Source: Whalleya microplaca (lineage: Eukaryota > Ascomycota > Sordariomycetes > Xylariales > Xylariaceae). From it: a stretch of DNA of 64,000 bases. The notes under the pieces were generated by a model, which did no database searches, was not told the origin of the DNA, and saw only the letters and a list, made by a program, of their open reading frames with translations. Location: positions 186,001 through 250,000 of the forward strand of contig MU385740.1 of NCBI GenBank assembly GCA_022497155.1, given 5' to 3'. This document shows, in pieces, positions 19,259 through 31,257 of the stretch (position 1 is its first letter; the number at the start of each line of letters is the position of its first letter). The position numbers and the translations under genes are program-made.

Positions 19259-21955
19259 ACAGACGACTGAAAGTATTCACTTCTAGACTCTTGAAGGGCA
19301 TTGGAAACATCAATCGACCCAGCGATAACAACTTTGCGACATTACCAGTTAGTTGATACACCTTAGACAGGCGATGATGGGTCCTAGCAGAAGAGTCAAC
19401 TATTCAATGACAACTAATTGCTTTGGGCTTGGAATCGGAAATTGAATTAGTCCATAAATAACAAGGCGTTATATGCGACAAGAATTAGAAAAATTGCAAG
19501 ACCTGGGGTCTGTACTGTGTCACTTTCTTTGGATGATATTCATTGCACTTAATACCCCATTTGTATTGCATTGGATCTAACAAAATATTTAGGCAGGTTG
19601 CCTAAGCGCAAGCTCATCCCTCGAGGTTTATCTTGGATTGTTAAAATGTTTTCCATGTATGTTTGACTGATTCTCTAGTTTGACTTTCACTATGAAGCCT
19701 AATTTAGCAACCATGTGTTATCTTCCTATATAAATTATCAAAGGAGAATAATTACGTTCTACTGGAGTTCCAAATTCCTTGTCCACTCAACTTGTGTATA
19801 GATTCACTATAAGTGATTGTTGTAACTGATAGCAATCGCTCAACTAATGCTGGAAAGTGACGAAGCTTTATGGGTCTCCCCAGAATCATTGAAATGTATA
19901 CTTTAAGTGTGGCAGTTACCTATTGACGTTTCTTGGTATTTTATTTTCTTGCACCCTAATTTTATACTCTTGCTTCTCTGGATGTGGTAATAAGTAGCAA
20001 AGTTGAACCAATAGTCGAACTATTAGAGCCTAAAGGGGGACCTGATTCAGATATATCGCTCTACTGCTATGTCACTCACAGCTAGAGGACCAAGAGATAA
20101 TAAGTGCTATCAGAAATGCAAAAGAAACTTATGAGATTATAATGATGTTATGAGAACAAACAAAGCAGAGAATAAGATTGATCAGTAAATTAGGCTGACA
20201 CGGAGGAACATTCTTCACAATCCTTCCTAGCTTTCACATTCAAATGTCTATATCGTTATACAAGAGAGTTTTATTCAGGAGTTAGTATTCAGACTACTCT
20301 GATTTAGAAGAGGTTAGTGAAATAAGGGAAAGAAGGCATATATATAAACCATCCTCAAGCTTTCTTAATGTACTTCAAGGCTCATTAGACTATACCCGTC
20401 TCATAGAATAGGGGAAATCATGTTGGCTATTAGATAGTAACCTAGGCAGTTGAAGATATAATTGAATTTTAGATAAGGTTTCTTTTTTCGTCTCCTCTAT
20501 AGAATCTTTCCGACTTTCCCCAGACATGGGTCACAAATTTCAGTTGTCACTATCATTGGCTTTTTTGCGCAACTAACCAAATATCAGACCATCACATGTC
20601 GCATTATGGAAAAGCTATTTACTGACCACTGATCCTTTCATCTTATTAGTGCCGGCATATAAAACGAATTTTTCAAGGACTGGGATACTTTAAAGACCCA
20701 GCTGAAACGTCCTATGAGCGTTTAGCGTGGACTAACATGATGTCCACTATGCAGCTGAAGCATAGACATGATCATACCTAGCCACCGCACGTGGATCCCT
20801 AAAACTCTAATTCAGCGTTCAGTCACTAAACGCGATCATTCGACCGGCATTGTAATAGGCTATGAACTCTCAGTAACCATAGAGACAACTCTCACCGATT
20901 TTTTGGGCTTCAGACTTTGCTGTAGCCATCGTGTTTCAACTAGTCGTAGAAGTCATAGCTGCATGTTTAAATATATCCTTGTAATCAAAAACAAATCAAT
21001 AAGACGCAAGCCTCAAATAATTACAAGCTTTTGAGCTTTCACAAGCAGCGCCATAATGACAATCACTTTCTCATGAACTTAACTTCACAATGCCCGAGAG
21101 CCTAGATTATGACAGTGATGTTGACGATGAACGGTCCGAAGGCGAAGGACAGCAGGTATATTTCACATATTTCGTAGAGATGGGACGATAAGAATTGTCG
21201 ATGACCTAGTGAACGGTGCGAATGTGTTTGCAATACTTCGCTGAGGCCGGGCCTCCGGCGTATTAGCAATCCCGTGCCAAGGCGGCTAGAAGGTTACAAC
21301 ACTGCTCAATCAATATGCAGGACTGAAGTCTTTCGATGAACGAAACACTGGTGAAGCTGATGATGAAGATGAAGAGATCGAGGCCTAGAATCAACCTTGA
21401 GCTTTGAGGACCAGGAGACATGATGTGTAATTAGCCTTCAATAAACTCATTGCCTAACAGACATGAGACGAAAGTTATGCCAAACGAGTCAGTTGCTCTT
21501 CCTAATTCGTAAAAAGGGACTTCGTGATGACAGAATATCACAAGAGACTGGCGCGATGATGAGACCTCCGCGCCCTTTATAGAAGCTTCTTTTAGCCAAG
21601 CGCAATTCCCAAATTGGGCGCGCTGATCCGGCAAGACCTCCCAGCTTTCCGAACAGCGTTGCTCGCCGCCTCCACTTCTCCCCAAACTGTCTGTCTCCAA
21701 TAGATTATTCGGAGGATTATCCCCCATATTGGTGGAGATCTCCACTGTACATGGTTCCTCAGCGCCCCGGATGCTAGTCTCCGCCCGGGTTGTCGGGCAT
21801 GAAATAAGTTAATAACTACCTAGCAACATGCATCTTAATGAGCGCTGTAGATATATATAAGGGGTCCGACTCGTGTGTAAATAATGTCTTCGAGTGCAAG
21901 CCTAAGCGTGGTTATAGAGCTACATTCAGTTGTTATTAAATGATTTTCTGCGAAA
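19259..21955. other. Long AT-rich intergenic region, no gene supported
   Basis: 2.7 kb, strongly AT-rich to about 21.0 kb, then GC-richer to 21.8 kb. A short acidic frame at 21090-21155 was considered and not accepted. The last ~150 bp, with a TATATATAA box at 21852-21860, form the promoter side of the GH131 gene. Confidence 0.4.
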
Positions 21956-22925
21956 ATGATAACCTCAGTTTTTCTCACCAGCCTCCTCGCCTCCGCGACG
22001 TCGGCACGCCCGACGAAGCGAGGAACAGGGCAGGTCCAATGTCCCGTCATCCTAAGCGGCTTCGTGCCCGCGGCCTCCACGCCGACGGATTTCGACGCGT
22101 ACGCCACCAGCCCGTTCAACCCGGACTACATCCGCGGCACCGAGAAGTTCTCTACGATCCTGCAATTTCCTGAGGTCGAGAACTCGCGTTTCGATAACGA
22201 GAGCTCCAAGTCAGTCGAGGTCACTATCAACGACAAGTCCATCTTCCAGACGCAGAACGGCTTCCGTCGGGTCGGCCTGCAGCTCCAGGGTGATACGAAC
22301 GAGGGCGGTCCCGGGACTGTGGGTGTCAGGACGCTGCACTGGAGCGTGAAGCAAGACCCCGAGCGGACCTTGAATCTCACGCATGAGTACATAGTATGAA
22401 AACCTAGTCTGGAGAGGGTCCATGTCCCAGCTGACGACGAAACCAGCAAGTATGGCATGAAGCCGCGGACTACAGCGCCAACCAGTTCAACTTCGAATCG
22501 GGAACCCTGATCGGCAAGTCGGGCGACGACAAGAGCTCGTTCAAGGTTCTAAACCGCCAGAACACGATTGTATGGTCGACGCCGATCGATCCGGTCGCGT
22601 GGCAGAACTTCGCCGTCACGCTCGATTTCGTGAAGAAGTGAGTAGTCCACTTACACATATCCGAATCCAGTAACACAAGCTAAACAAGATCCCCAGCACG
22701 CTTCAAGTCTACTACTCAGTTGAAGATGAGCCCCTAGCGGCGGTGACGGAGGCATTGACCAACGACAACAGCGGCGAGGGCCAGTACCAGATCGGTCTCT
22801 TGAAGAAACCGACCGGAACCGATGACGTCGTGAACTCCGGGTTCCAAGAGACGGGAATCAATGAGGGACAGATCTACGGGGGCATTTTCCTCGAGGACAG
22901 TGCTGACGGTTGTGTTTCTCTGTAA
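21956..22925 (+). CDS. Secreted glycoside hydrolase family 131 (beta-glucanase)
   Basis: Exons 21956-22393, 22447-22637 and 22697-22925 join in frame to 285 residues, the usual length of a single GH131 catalytic domain. The start ATG 21956 opens a signal peptide (MITSVFLTSLLASATSA, then a KR processing site). Family landmarks: LSGFVPAASTPTDFD near the N-terminus, KSVEVTINDKSIF, NGFRRVGL, HEYIQVWHEAADYSANQF across intron 1, NFAVTLDF, LQVYYSVEDEPLAAVT, and the near-invariant end GINEGQIYGGIFLEDSADGC. GH131 enzymes act on beta-1,3-, 1,6- and 1,4-glucans and are found in plant-associated and saprotrophic fungi. No carbohydrate-binding module is attached. The first intron is 53 nt and the second 59 nt. 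Confidence 0.93.
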
Positions 22926-23272
22926 ACTTCAATTAGCAGTTCTCGAATGTCCCAGTGGTTATCACCTGGCTCCAGATCAGTCACATGAGCGTAGAGTTGA
23001 GTTTTGTATACATGTTCTTGTTCTTTATAAATTATTAGACTATAGCTGTTTGAATCAAAGTTATCTGACTCAACCATTATCTCGTATATCATTCTCTCAC
23101 TATGCGTATATCTCTAATGCAGCGCGAACGAAACTTACCACCGATCAATGCCGTATATGCAGACCCGAGATACTATATACAAATACATGCCTTACCTTAA
23201 AGTAACTTCTGTTTTTTCAAAACGCAATTACACGTGAACATTCTTACAGCTAGCACCCATATAATGATACAA
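22926..23272. other. Convergent 3' spacer, no gene seen
   Basis: 347 bp between the GH131 stop and the stop of the minus-strand disordered protein; AT-rich, consistent with two facing 3' UTRs. Confidence 0.5.
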
Positions 23273-25165
23273 TCATCGCAGGAATCGATTCCCCTTCTTC
23301 CGCGCCAGCCCCCGATGGTTAGGCATCGGGCCAGGCATCTGGTTCGGAACCTGATGATGCTGCTGACTCGGCAGCGTCCTCCGATCATCTGGCAGCACAC
23401 TGAAATCCGCCCCCGCCGGCAGCATCGCGACCCCCAGCTGCTCTTTCGAGAACGCCGGGCGCGCGCTGTAATCGGGCTCGAACGCCGTCTGCGGCCTCGC
23501 CGCAGGCGTCGGCGGCCCGCGCTGATGCTGCCGCTGCGTCCACTCGGGCGCGAAGAACGAGTAGTCCGCGGGGCTGCGCATGGCCTTCCTGGGCAGAAAC
23601 AGCGACCCGGCGCTGGAGACCGCGCTAGCGTTGGAACTATCACCGGGACACAGCGGCGCCGTCCGCAAGGGACGCGCCGCGGAAACGGGGGGCACGTCGG
23701 TGTTGATACGCAGCTCCGGCGTCGGCTTCCGCTCGGGGCCGTTTGCGCCCATCCACTTGGGCTCGAAGAGGCCGGAGGCGCGGTTGTTCGGCGCCGCGCC
23801 GAAGAGCTCGTCGCTCTTCTTCTGTACGGGGGCCCTGGGGGCACTGAGGCGGGCTGGGTCATCGACCTCAGCCTCGACCCTACCACTACCATTGCCCTCC
23901 GCGGGCAGCTCCGCAACCGCAACCCCAGGCACAGACGGAACACTCTCACCCGCGGCCTCCTGCCTCCGGCGCCAGCGCATGGCAAACGGCAGCTGCGCGG
24001 CGCTGACGACATCCTCGACGGGGGACCGGCACACGCTGCGGACCTCGAAGCTGGGCCGGGGGCGTTGCCCCGCTTTCACCAGGTGCGTGTGCACGCTCTT
24101 CTCGAAGTGCTCGCGCGCGCGGTCGACGAACGACGCGCGCTTCTGGCGCGGCGCGTCTGAGTGCCAGGCCCCGCGCGAGGGGGACGGTGAGCGCTTCGGT
24201 GAGGGTGGGGGTTGTTGATGTTGTTGTTGGTGTTGGGGGGTTTGGGGTGTAGAGGTGTGGTGGTGGGACATGCGGCGCCCGCGAGGGGGGATGTGGATGG
24301 GCTCGACCGCGGGACGGGGAGCGCGAGGCGTAGGGGTGGGAGCAGCAGTGGGAGTAGTAGTGTGCGAGAAGGAATACCGGCGGTTATTGAGCTCAGATAA
24401 CTCATAAACACGGCTAGACTGCACGCCGCTGCGGGACAGGGGGTTCGCCGTGCGCGGGGCGTGCGAGTACGTAGCGGTGCTGTAGTCGCTGCGGAGGTCA
24501 TCGTCATCATCGCGCATGGGGGCGCCGTAGAGGTTCGTCGACGGGGGCCGGCTCGGCAGAGCCCGCGGCGTCGGCGGCTGGTAGGCCGAGTACGTGGACG
24601 CGGGGCGCGAGATCGCGCCGCCGTACGAGCTGCGACTCTCCCAGTCCGGCATCGAGGCTACGTACGCCGGCGTCTTGGGCGCCCAGCTCGAGCGCTTGTA
24701 CGTGCTCGAGGAGGAGCCGCCATATTCGCTCTTGGCCTTGGACGGGAGGGCCGAGGCCGGGCGCATGATGCTCGGGTGTCGCGAGTGGTTGAGGCTCTCG
24801 GACTCGGTGAAGGCCTTGGTGGGAGCCTGCTCAGCACGCGCTTGCTGGAGTCTGCTGGCGAGATAGCTGTTCTCGGGTTCAATGCGTTTGTGCGAACTCA
24901 TAGCGAGCCCGATTGAGTCTCTGGGTATGTCAGCATTGCTAAGCTGACGATGTTTTGTCTGAAGGTGATAGCCTGGAGGAGGCGGCTTGTCCGAGACGAC
25001 GGCGATGGTGCTGGCTTTGCTGGATGTACTGTCGACGTCCCAGTCGTCATCAGAATCAATGGCCTGGCTCGTGTTAGAGCGACCGCTGACACTGACGACA
25101 TCGTAGTAATCCGAACGCCCTCCTAGGGCTTCCAGTCGGATCTGGCTTTCACGTTTTCGGTTCAT
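23273..25165 (-). CDS. Large intrinsically disordered protein, unknown function
   Basis: Single exon, ATG 25165 (MNRKRESQIRLEALGG) to stop at 23273, 630 residues. The protein is dominated by Ser, Pro, Arg and short low-complexity tracts: a Q/H run near residues 310-325, PPPSPKRSPSPS, and TPTAAPTPTPRAP. One more ordered-looking stretch is DRAREHFEKSVHTHLVKAGQ, about residues 345-370, a possible amphipathic helix. A basic end (RGLARKKGNRFLR) resembles a nuclear-targeting or RNA-binding tail. No catalytic domain is seen. Antisense frames here are a by-product of GC-rich codon use and are not separate genes. A role as a scaffold or cytoskeletal/polarity factor is possible but not shown. Confidence 0.8.
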   Translation of the reverse strand: MNRKRESQIRLEALGGRSDYYDVVSVSGRSNTSQAIDSDDDWDVDSTSSKASTIAVVSDKPPPPGYHLQTKHRQLSNADIPRDSIGLAMSSHKRIEPENSYLASRLQQARAEQAPTKAFTESESLNHSRHPSIMRPASALPSKAKSEYGGSSSSTYKRSSWAPKTPAYVASMPDWESRSSYGGAISRPASTYSAYQPPTPRALPSRPPSTNLYGAPMRDDDDDLRSDYSTATYSHAPRTANPLSRSGVQSSRVYELSELNNRRYSFSHTTTPTAAPTPTPRAPRPAVEPIHIPPRGRRMSHHHTSTPQTPQHQQQHQQPPPSPKRSPSPSRGAWHSDAPRQKRASFVDRAREHFEKSVHTHLVKAGQRPRPSFEVRSVCRSPVEDVVSAAQLPFAMRWRRRQEAAGESVPSVPGVAVAELPAEGNGSGRVEAEVDDPARLSAPRAPVQKKSDELFGAAPNNRASGLFEPKWMGANGPERKPTPELRINTDVPPVSAARPLRTAPLCPGDSSNASAVSSAGSLFLPRKAMRSPADYSFFAPEWTQRQHQRGPPTPAARPQTAFEPDYSARPAFSKEQLGVAMLPAGADFSVLPDDRRTLPSQQHHQVPNQMPGPMPNHRGLARKKGNRFLR

Positions 25166-26722
25166 AGTGATAGCTCAAACACAATAATAATAAGCGAGAA
25201 CAGGATTGTTCAGGAGCCGGCCTGAAGGGGGGAGCTATACTCTTAAGTCAAGCTCTGTATGAACTGAATAAAAGAACTGTTCTGTTTCGAAACGAACAAT
25301 GTGCTTGTTACTGACCATGATAAGAAAGAGCCATTGGGGAGGGAAAGCCATGATGGCGGGAAAGATATAGGCATGAGGACGATCCTTTGGTCACTGGCTG
25401 GACCACCAGTCGCAATCTCGAAAACAATGCCCATTGTGAAGTCTGTTTCGTAAACGAGTCTTTGTCTTCTTGCTTTGTCCTAATATTAGCTGAAATACCT
25501 AGTAAGTAAAGCATTCTTCAGACCTGAACAAAGAATTCGGACGAGTCCGATACACAAGGTCTCCGATTAGATCAGATACCACTCGCCCTTGAATGCTTGC
25601 AATCCTACTCATCGTAAGCCATAACGCTGGAAATCGGTAGTCACTCAACAGGGAGTCGTTTAGGCCGAGGTCTAGATTAGCTTGTGAATTATAGTTAGAT
25701 ATCGATATGATTGGGGGTGACTGAATGTCATAGTCTTAGTCAAAGCTGATCTGTCAAAGTAGATGTAAGTCTTAACATTAACTCTCAATGATAAATGCTG
25801 GGTATATATAACTAGAGATAAAATAACACTCACCTATTAATGGCTCCAAGCACCGAGCCTCTATAGCGTGCGCTCATAACACGGCCCCGAAGAGCTCCAT
25901 GAGCTATACATCGAGTCGCTTACACAGCCGAACCTTAATCCAACGTCAGTACACTACGTCTCCATCTACTAAATCAACTCGCACACTTCACAAGACAACA
26001 CATCATATAGTGTACTAGATCAACATATACAATACAATGCATTCGTTCTTTCTTTCTGCTCTATTGACCATCTATCGATCAATGGGAGGATGACCCCACA
26101 ACTCATCGATCAATGAGCTAGCTACCTATGTACACCATACATAACATAACGGCACAGCTTCTCCACCACAAGAGGGCCACCACAGGTCTACGGTTCCTCA
26201 AAATACGCCATGCTCCCCGATGCCATGCATGCAAATCGACGAAGTGGTATGGGGGGGTGATGATGGTGAATTTGTTTACGTCCGGGTTGGTATGGGGGGA
26301 GAATAGGGGGGAGGATTGGTTGGTTGGTTGGTTGGTTGAAAATACCACATGATATCGCCTTCCACCTATGGAAAAGTCAATTAGATCAATATCAAAGATC
26401 TAAGACTCCTCCGGCAGCATCAAATTCTGTGGGTTTCGCGACGAGTGGATGTTAAGTCGCGAGTCGAGGGACGAGAAACGATGGCCGTATGTTATAGTCG
26501 GGTCATAGTAGATAGGCCCAACCGAGGACCATCGAGAGCACTATGCTCTGATGTCCTGTGCCATTATATGTTAGTAGTACGTGCAATCACTAAACCATAG
26601 CCATGGCTTATCTTGATTACATCAAATCGGGACTTGGTTCTATGGTAAGACCTTATGGACAACACCTCTCGGAGGCCAGGTCCTTTGATTTCGTTCTCGA
26701 TGCTATTCCTAGGCAGCCAAAC
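25166..26722. other. Intergenic, no gene supported
   Basis: 1.56 kb between the start of the disordered-protein gene and the 3' end of cullin-3. It contains a (TTGG)n microsatellite at about 26317-26337. No open frame with coding character was found. Confidence 0.45.
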
Positions 26723-29504
26723 TTAGGCTACATAGCGGTAGGCAGGGGTGCCATTAGCCAGCTCCGCCCGATCGAGGTACTCCCGGGCGATGAGCGATTC
26801 AATTTGTCCCTTGATGAGTGGTATATCTGGCCTGAATCGACTAGCCAGGACCTGAATGACTTCAGTGATGAGCTGGGAGTGACCAAGCTCTTTGCGTTGT
26901 CTATGTTGCCCCATATTAGCATGATTGAAGGAATGAGATTAGTGGTGCTAAAACTTACTTCATGATACGGACAACGGCGGCGTCCGTCAGGTACTGTCTT
27001 GTCTTGATGTTCTTCTGCTCAGTTTCTTTGCGCTCCTCGTCGTTTTCGACTTTGTTAGCGGCGTTGACAGAAGGAATCTTAATTCTGATGCTCTTGCTGA
27101 CAAACTCGGGGTTGAAAGTGAAACGATCGCCGGGTTTCGCGGCGGCCTTTGTCTGCGACTCTTTGAGAAGCATGCGGAATTGCTTCATGACCGATAGTGA
27201 GGTCAGGGCGTTGATGAGGTCCTGTTGTGGGATGTTCGTCTTTGCTTGAATCTCCTCCAGTGATAGCCACTCGCCTTCGGGGAGATCATTGAAGAGCATA
27301 AGCACAATCATGCCGTAAGTCGACACATTGATCTCATACCGCCGCTCCTTGCTCAGCGGCCCCGAATTTTTCCCGGGGATCTTCGGGAATATACACTTGA
27401 TATCCGCAGTTCCAGCGCTCCCGACCCAGGTGAGAACACGACCGTTGTGGTTCTTGCTGTAGAACTCGAAGAAGCTATCTTGGAGTCTCTGAATCTCACG
27501 CGGGTAGTTCGCCTTGATCTTAGGCCCGTCTGCGAGGCCGGATTGCCGACTCATCACTTCCTTGGGCCAGTTGTTGCCAGCGAGAACACTGATGTTGAGG
27601 TCGATCTGCTTTTGGTCCACTTCGCCCAGACCACGAACATGATCCCTATACTGCTCTGTAGTCTCTTTAGAGATGCGCATGTCCTTGAACATCCCCTCAA
27701 ACTTCTGTGTGAAGTTGTTCCCTAATTCTCGTTTCATGCGTGAGATCATTTCTTGCTCAACCTCCTGGCTTTCGGACTTGGCGTGTAATAGGCGACGGGC
27801 CAGATGCTTCTGGTAGTACTGCTCAAATTTGTCTTTTTCGCTGATGAAACGGAGGAGAGTGATAGCTTTGTCCAGTACGACATCGACTTCGGCTTCAGTC
27901 TTACCCTTGATTCCACGCTTGAGATTGTCGTCAATGAAAAGGGATAGATACTCCGAGCCTCGATCAAACATGTTAATAAAGTCAGAGAAGCTTTTAGATA
28001 ATGACGTCTGCAGAATAATGTCCTCAGCGAAGCATGCAGTCCAGAATCGGTCAAATTTGTCCTTCAGAACTAGTACATCATCCACCCACTTGATCGCGGC
28101 CGCGGTTTGCTGCGCTGCAGCATTAAGCGCCTTGGGTTTGGCCTTCTCCGCCCCATCAACCGGCTCCTCCGCGTCAGCTTGCTGGACTATGCTGAAATCA
28201 GTGTTCTTCAATGTTTGCTCGATTTCCGTCCCAAGTTCAATGACCCGAGTAGCCAGCGCATTGCGCAATGCCGTCTTTTTCGGATCGACACGGCTGACGA
28301 GTTGGTAGAGGATATCAAGATCTTCGAATCTGTCGTTGTCGACCATTGCTCGAAAACCACTGCCTTCCATGTTGATGAACTCTTCTAAATGACTAGAAAT
28401 AAGCTCTTGCTCAACGACTTGCGTGATCTTGGACAGCGACATGGAAGATATAGTGGTCTGGCAACGATCGGCCTCCTCGGCAAGGCGTCTCTGGGTGTAG
28501 CGAAGCCAAGCGCTCGCATCCCCTTCCCGCACCAGCCTGTCGCACTCCGCTTTATAGAAGGAGTGGCTACTGTGGAGATATGCAGGCTCGAAGCTTGTTA
28601 AATACAGCCGATCATCCTCGTTCTCCTCGTCCGTTTCGAAGAGGTCTTCCAGCATGGAAACGCAGGCGCGCAACAACGCCTTGTCAATGACATCACCCTC
28701 TCTCTCCATATTGACCTGGTCGAGGATGGTGGCATTGAGAATGTGGAATACGAGGTAATTGGTTCCCGGCTGCTTCAATTTCGACCGCAGTATATGATCA
28801 CGAAACAAGCCAATCGTAGCAGTGTATATGGAGGGTCGGCTGTGATCTTGCGTATAACCACGATCCAGGTACATAAGGATATCGGCAATCATATTCATGG
28901 ACATATTGTGATTTTCCCACGAGGTCCGGATGCCTTTCAAGAACTTCTCACCCATAGCGCGGCGTTCGACAATGCTAGTGCCGGGAACCTCGTCGAGCGT
29001 GACACTAATGAGGTTCTTGGTGATGAGAGCCCATATGGGGGGCATGACCTCTTGGGCAAACCATTCTTCCTCAAACTCCTTGACCCGATCATAGAGCTGC
29101 TGCCCCGCCTTCTTAAGGACGATCTTGTAGGAGTATCGGTATAGTTGCTCGAAGGAGAGGTTACCGGCGTTTCTCGTGTGGATGTCGCGCAGAGCTTCGC
29201 GAAGCTTCTCCCAGCATTGTTCGAATTCGTTGGGATTGCCGGGCTGGACCATTGGCTGCCATGCACACAGCTGAGTTAGTGAAGCGTCCCCGGACGTATA
29301 CAGAAGGCATAAGGCAACAGGTGGTAGAGGGAATATATCCTATACTACTCTTGCGGTATGCGCTTAAAGTAGGTATTAAGGATACATATATTGTGAGACG
29401 AGTATAAGGGAAAGATCAGTATGGAAAATGAAGGTGAGACTTACCCGTCGCGGCGGACGAATGCGACCCCCTCTCATCATGGAATTACCACGACCGGTGA
29501 TCAT
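26723..29504 (-). CDS. cul3: Cullin-3, scaffold of BTB-type E3 ubiquitin ligases
   Basis: Exons 29504-29445, 29255-26959 and 26900-26723 join in frame to 844 residues, typical for fungal Cul3. Exon 1 encodes MITGRGNSMMRGGRIRPPRR; the Met at 29480 is an alternative start. The N-terminal helical repeats begin FEQCWEKLREALRDIH and bind BTB adaptors. The cullin-homology region includes FEQYYQKHLARRLL and the globular part before the winged helix (ERRYEINVSTYGMIVLMLFN). The last intron (57 nt) falls just before the neddylation segment: VVRIMK joined to QRKELGHSQLITEVIQVL, in which the Nedd8 acceptor is the Lys of IVRIMK-type motifs. The C-terminus ends AYRYVA, as in other cullins. The fit to Cul3 rather than Cul1/Cul4 rests on the N-terminal sequence and C-terminal similarity. 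Confidence 0.95.
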
Positions 29505-31257
29505 TTGCGCAACGGCGGCGAGTGAGTGAGTGTGTTTGCTTTGTTGTTTTCGTCGTCGGCGCAGTCGGAATGGGGGCTTGTGCGTAGTACGGGGATGACA
29601 AGAACGACAAGAACGAAGGTAACAAAGTTGTTGCTTTCAGTGAATCCTCCGCAACAAGGCACCAGCTTGCATAACGAGGACCGAAGTCAATAAAGAGTGG
29701 ACAGAAGAAACGCCCTCGACCATTTATCTAGCAAGGCATACTCATGTCGGTAGAAGACAAAAGACATGGACTATACTGTATCGAGGCTTCGGAAAGAAGG
29801 GGTTCAGAAGGTGGTCAGCTCTGGTACGTTCGCCGCACATGTGTGGTGGTTCACTTGTGAGTGGTTCACAGTGTTGACTTGACTTGACTTGACCCGGAGG
29901 TCATCATAATGGAACGGGCGAGGCTGTACTGTTTGTTGTAAGGTTTGGAGATGTCTCGGAGAGTGTGTCATTAGGTTGGGATGCTAATAAAGAACGTCTA
30001 CGTTTATAAGTGTATGTAGGGCACTGATTGATTGCATAATTGCCTTGCTAAGGTTATCTTTCTATCGTTATCGAGTAACTTATAGGTAGTTGATTCCCTT
30101 CCTATCGGCGGTAAGGTACCTACGCCTACCTAGGCTGCTAGGTAGGTATGCACTTCACGTATGGAATTGGACATCCACTTTGCCCCTCCATCGGCTTTTA
30201 TGCTCATGTTCATGCCGAGGGATACTAAAATGTGTGTACATGTACTCCAGATGCTGGCACTAAGATCGGTTGATACATATTTCCCGACCCACCTGGAGTT
30301 CCCTCTTCTATTTCCTAAACTTTCCTCCCCTCCATGTAGTATGTATAGTGGCTGTCATACGCCGACATATGTGACCACCCAGATTAATATGGAAATCAAT
30401 GTTGATTGATGTGAATCCAATATACCGCACTATGTACTTTATTTGTTCCGTATCCCATCTTCAATTGCAATTGTGATTGCAACAACCGTTGATATTTAAC
30501 GGCCTTTTCGAAGCTATATATTGTCAGGAACGTCTCTGACAGTGAACCACAGATCCATATGTATACCCCATAGAACACCTCCAGGACATTTCGTCCTAGA
30601 GGAATCATCAATCATACATCTTCTAAAGTCACCGCAAGGTTGCTATCACATATATCTCTAAATATTCCACTTTTTGTGCGGACTTCTCTGTAGCCATTAA
30701 CGCTATCTGGAAACGTCATTCCATTATATAAAAAAAAGAAATCCTCTCATACTAAGTCTTTCTTCTGATGAATACGCTCCGTAAGTTACAAAGATATGCG
30801 ACAGGTGCCTTCAGCGCGTATATGAACGACATCTCATCTATATACGAATTTGGAGGGCTACCCATATTCAGTAGATAGGAGGGATGTTTAGGAAAGAAAG
30901 GAGGGAGTTCTAGGGTGATACATATCCAGGGTCATTATCGGCATAACGAGATATAAACTCCCTGGTAATTCTTATCGACATGTCCCACATGCTTTAAAAC
31001 GAGTATAGCTTATCATAAAATTTAATGTACTTACACAATTGACATGGGTTAAACACCTGACGGCATCACTCTGTCTTGTCAATGTCAATGTCAGTGTCTA
31101 TATCAATGTCCATATCAATGTCAAGATACATACTTGTATAATGCGGCTGTTTAGTCTGCGCGATTGATATTGAGAGAGACTACTCAGTAGAGGACACATC
31201 TTTTTCCTTTCCCCCTTACACCTTTACTAACTTACTACCACTCCTACTACGTAGACG
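29505..31257. other. Divergent intergenic region, cullin-3 / Zim17-type gene
   Basis: 1.75 kb with both flanking promoters. It contains TTGACTTGACTTGACTTGAC at about 29873-29892, CCTAGGTAGGTA-type palindromes near 30126-30147, and an irregular TCAATGTC repeat at 31075-31130. No gene is supported. Confidence 0.45.
31075..31130. repeat. Imperfect TCAATGTC-type short tandem repeat
   Basis: About six to seven diverged copies of a 6-12 bp unit built around TCAATGTC / TATATCAATGTC, about 130 bp upstream of the Zim17-type start codon. Confidence 0.6.

Noticed and set aside
21090..21390. Possible two-exon acidic micro-protein (MPESLDYDSDVDDE... and ...EADDEDEEIEA)
   Set aside because: With the only good donor and acceptor the second exon goes out of frame and stops at once; no alternative join was found.
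21431..21745. 104-codon minus-strand open frame upstream of the GH131 gene
   Set aside because: It starts at GTG, not ATG, and shows no domain or splice context; composition is not convincing.
23234..24916. Long open frames antisense or out of frame to the disordered protein gene
   Set aside because: They come from GC-rich codon use on the real minus-strand gene; Arg/Ala-rich shadows without start context.
29860..29895. TTGACTTGAC tandem as a second hAT end
   Set aside because: It resembles the MITE subterminal motif, but there is no CAGCGCTTCC terminus or 8-bp duplication nearby.
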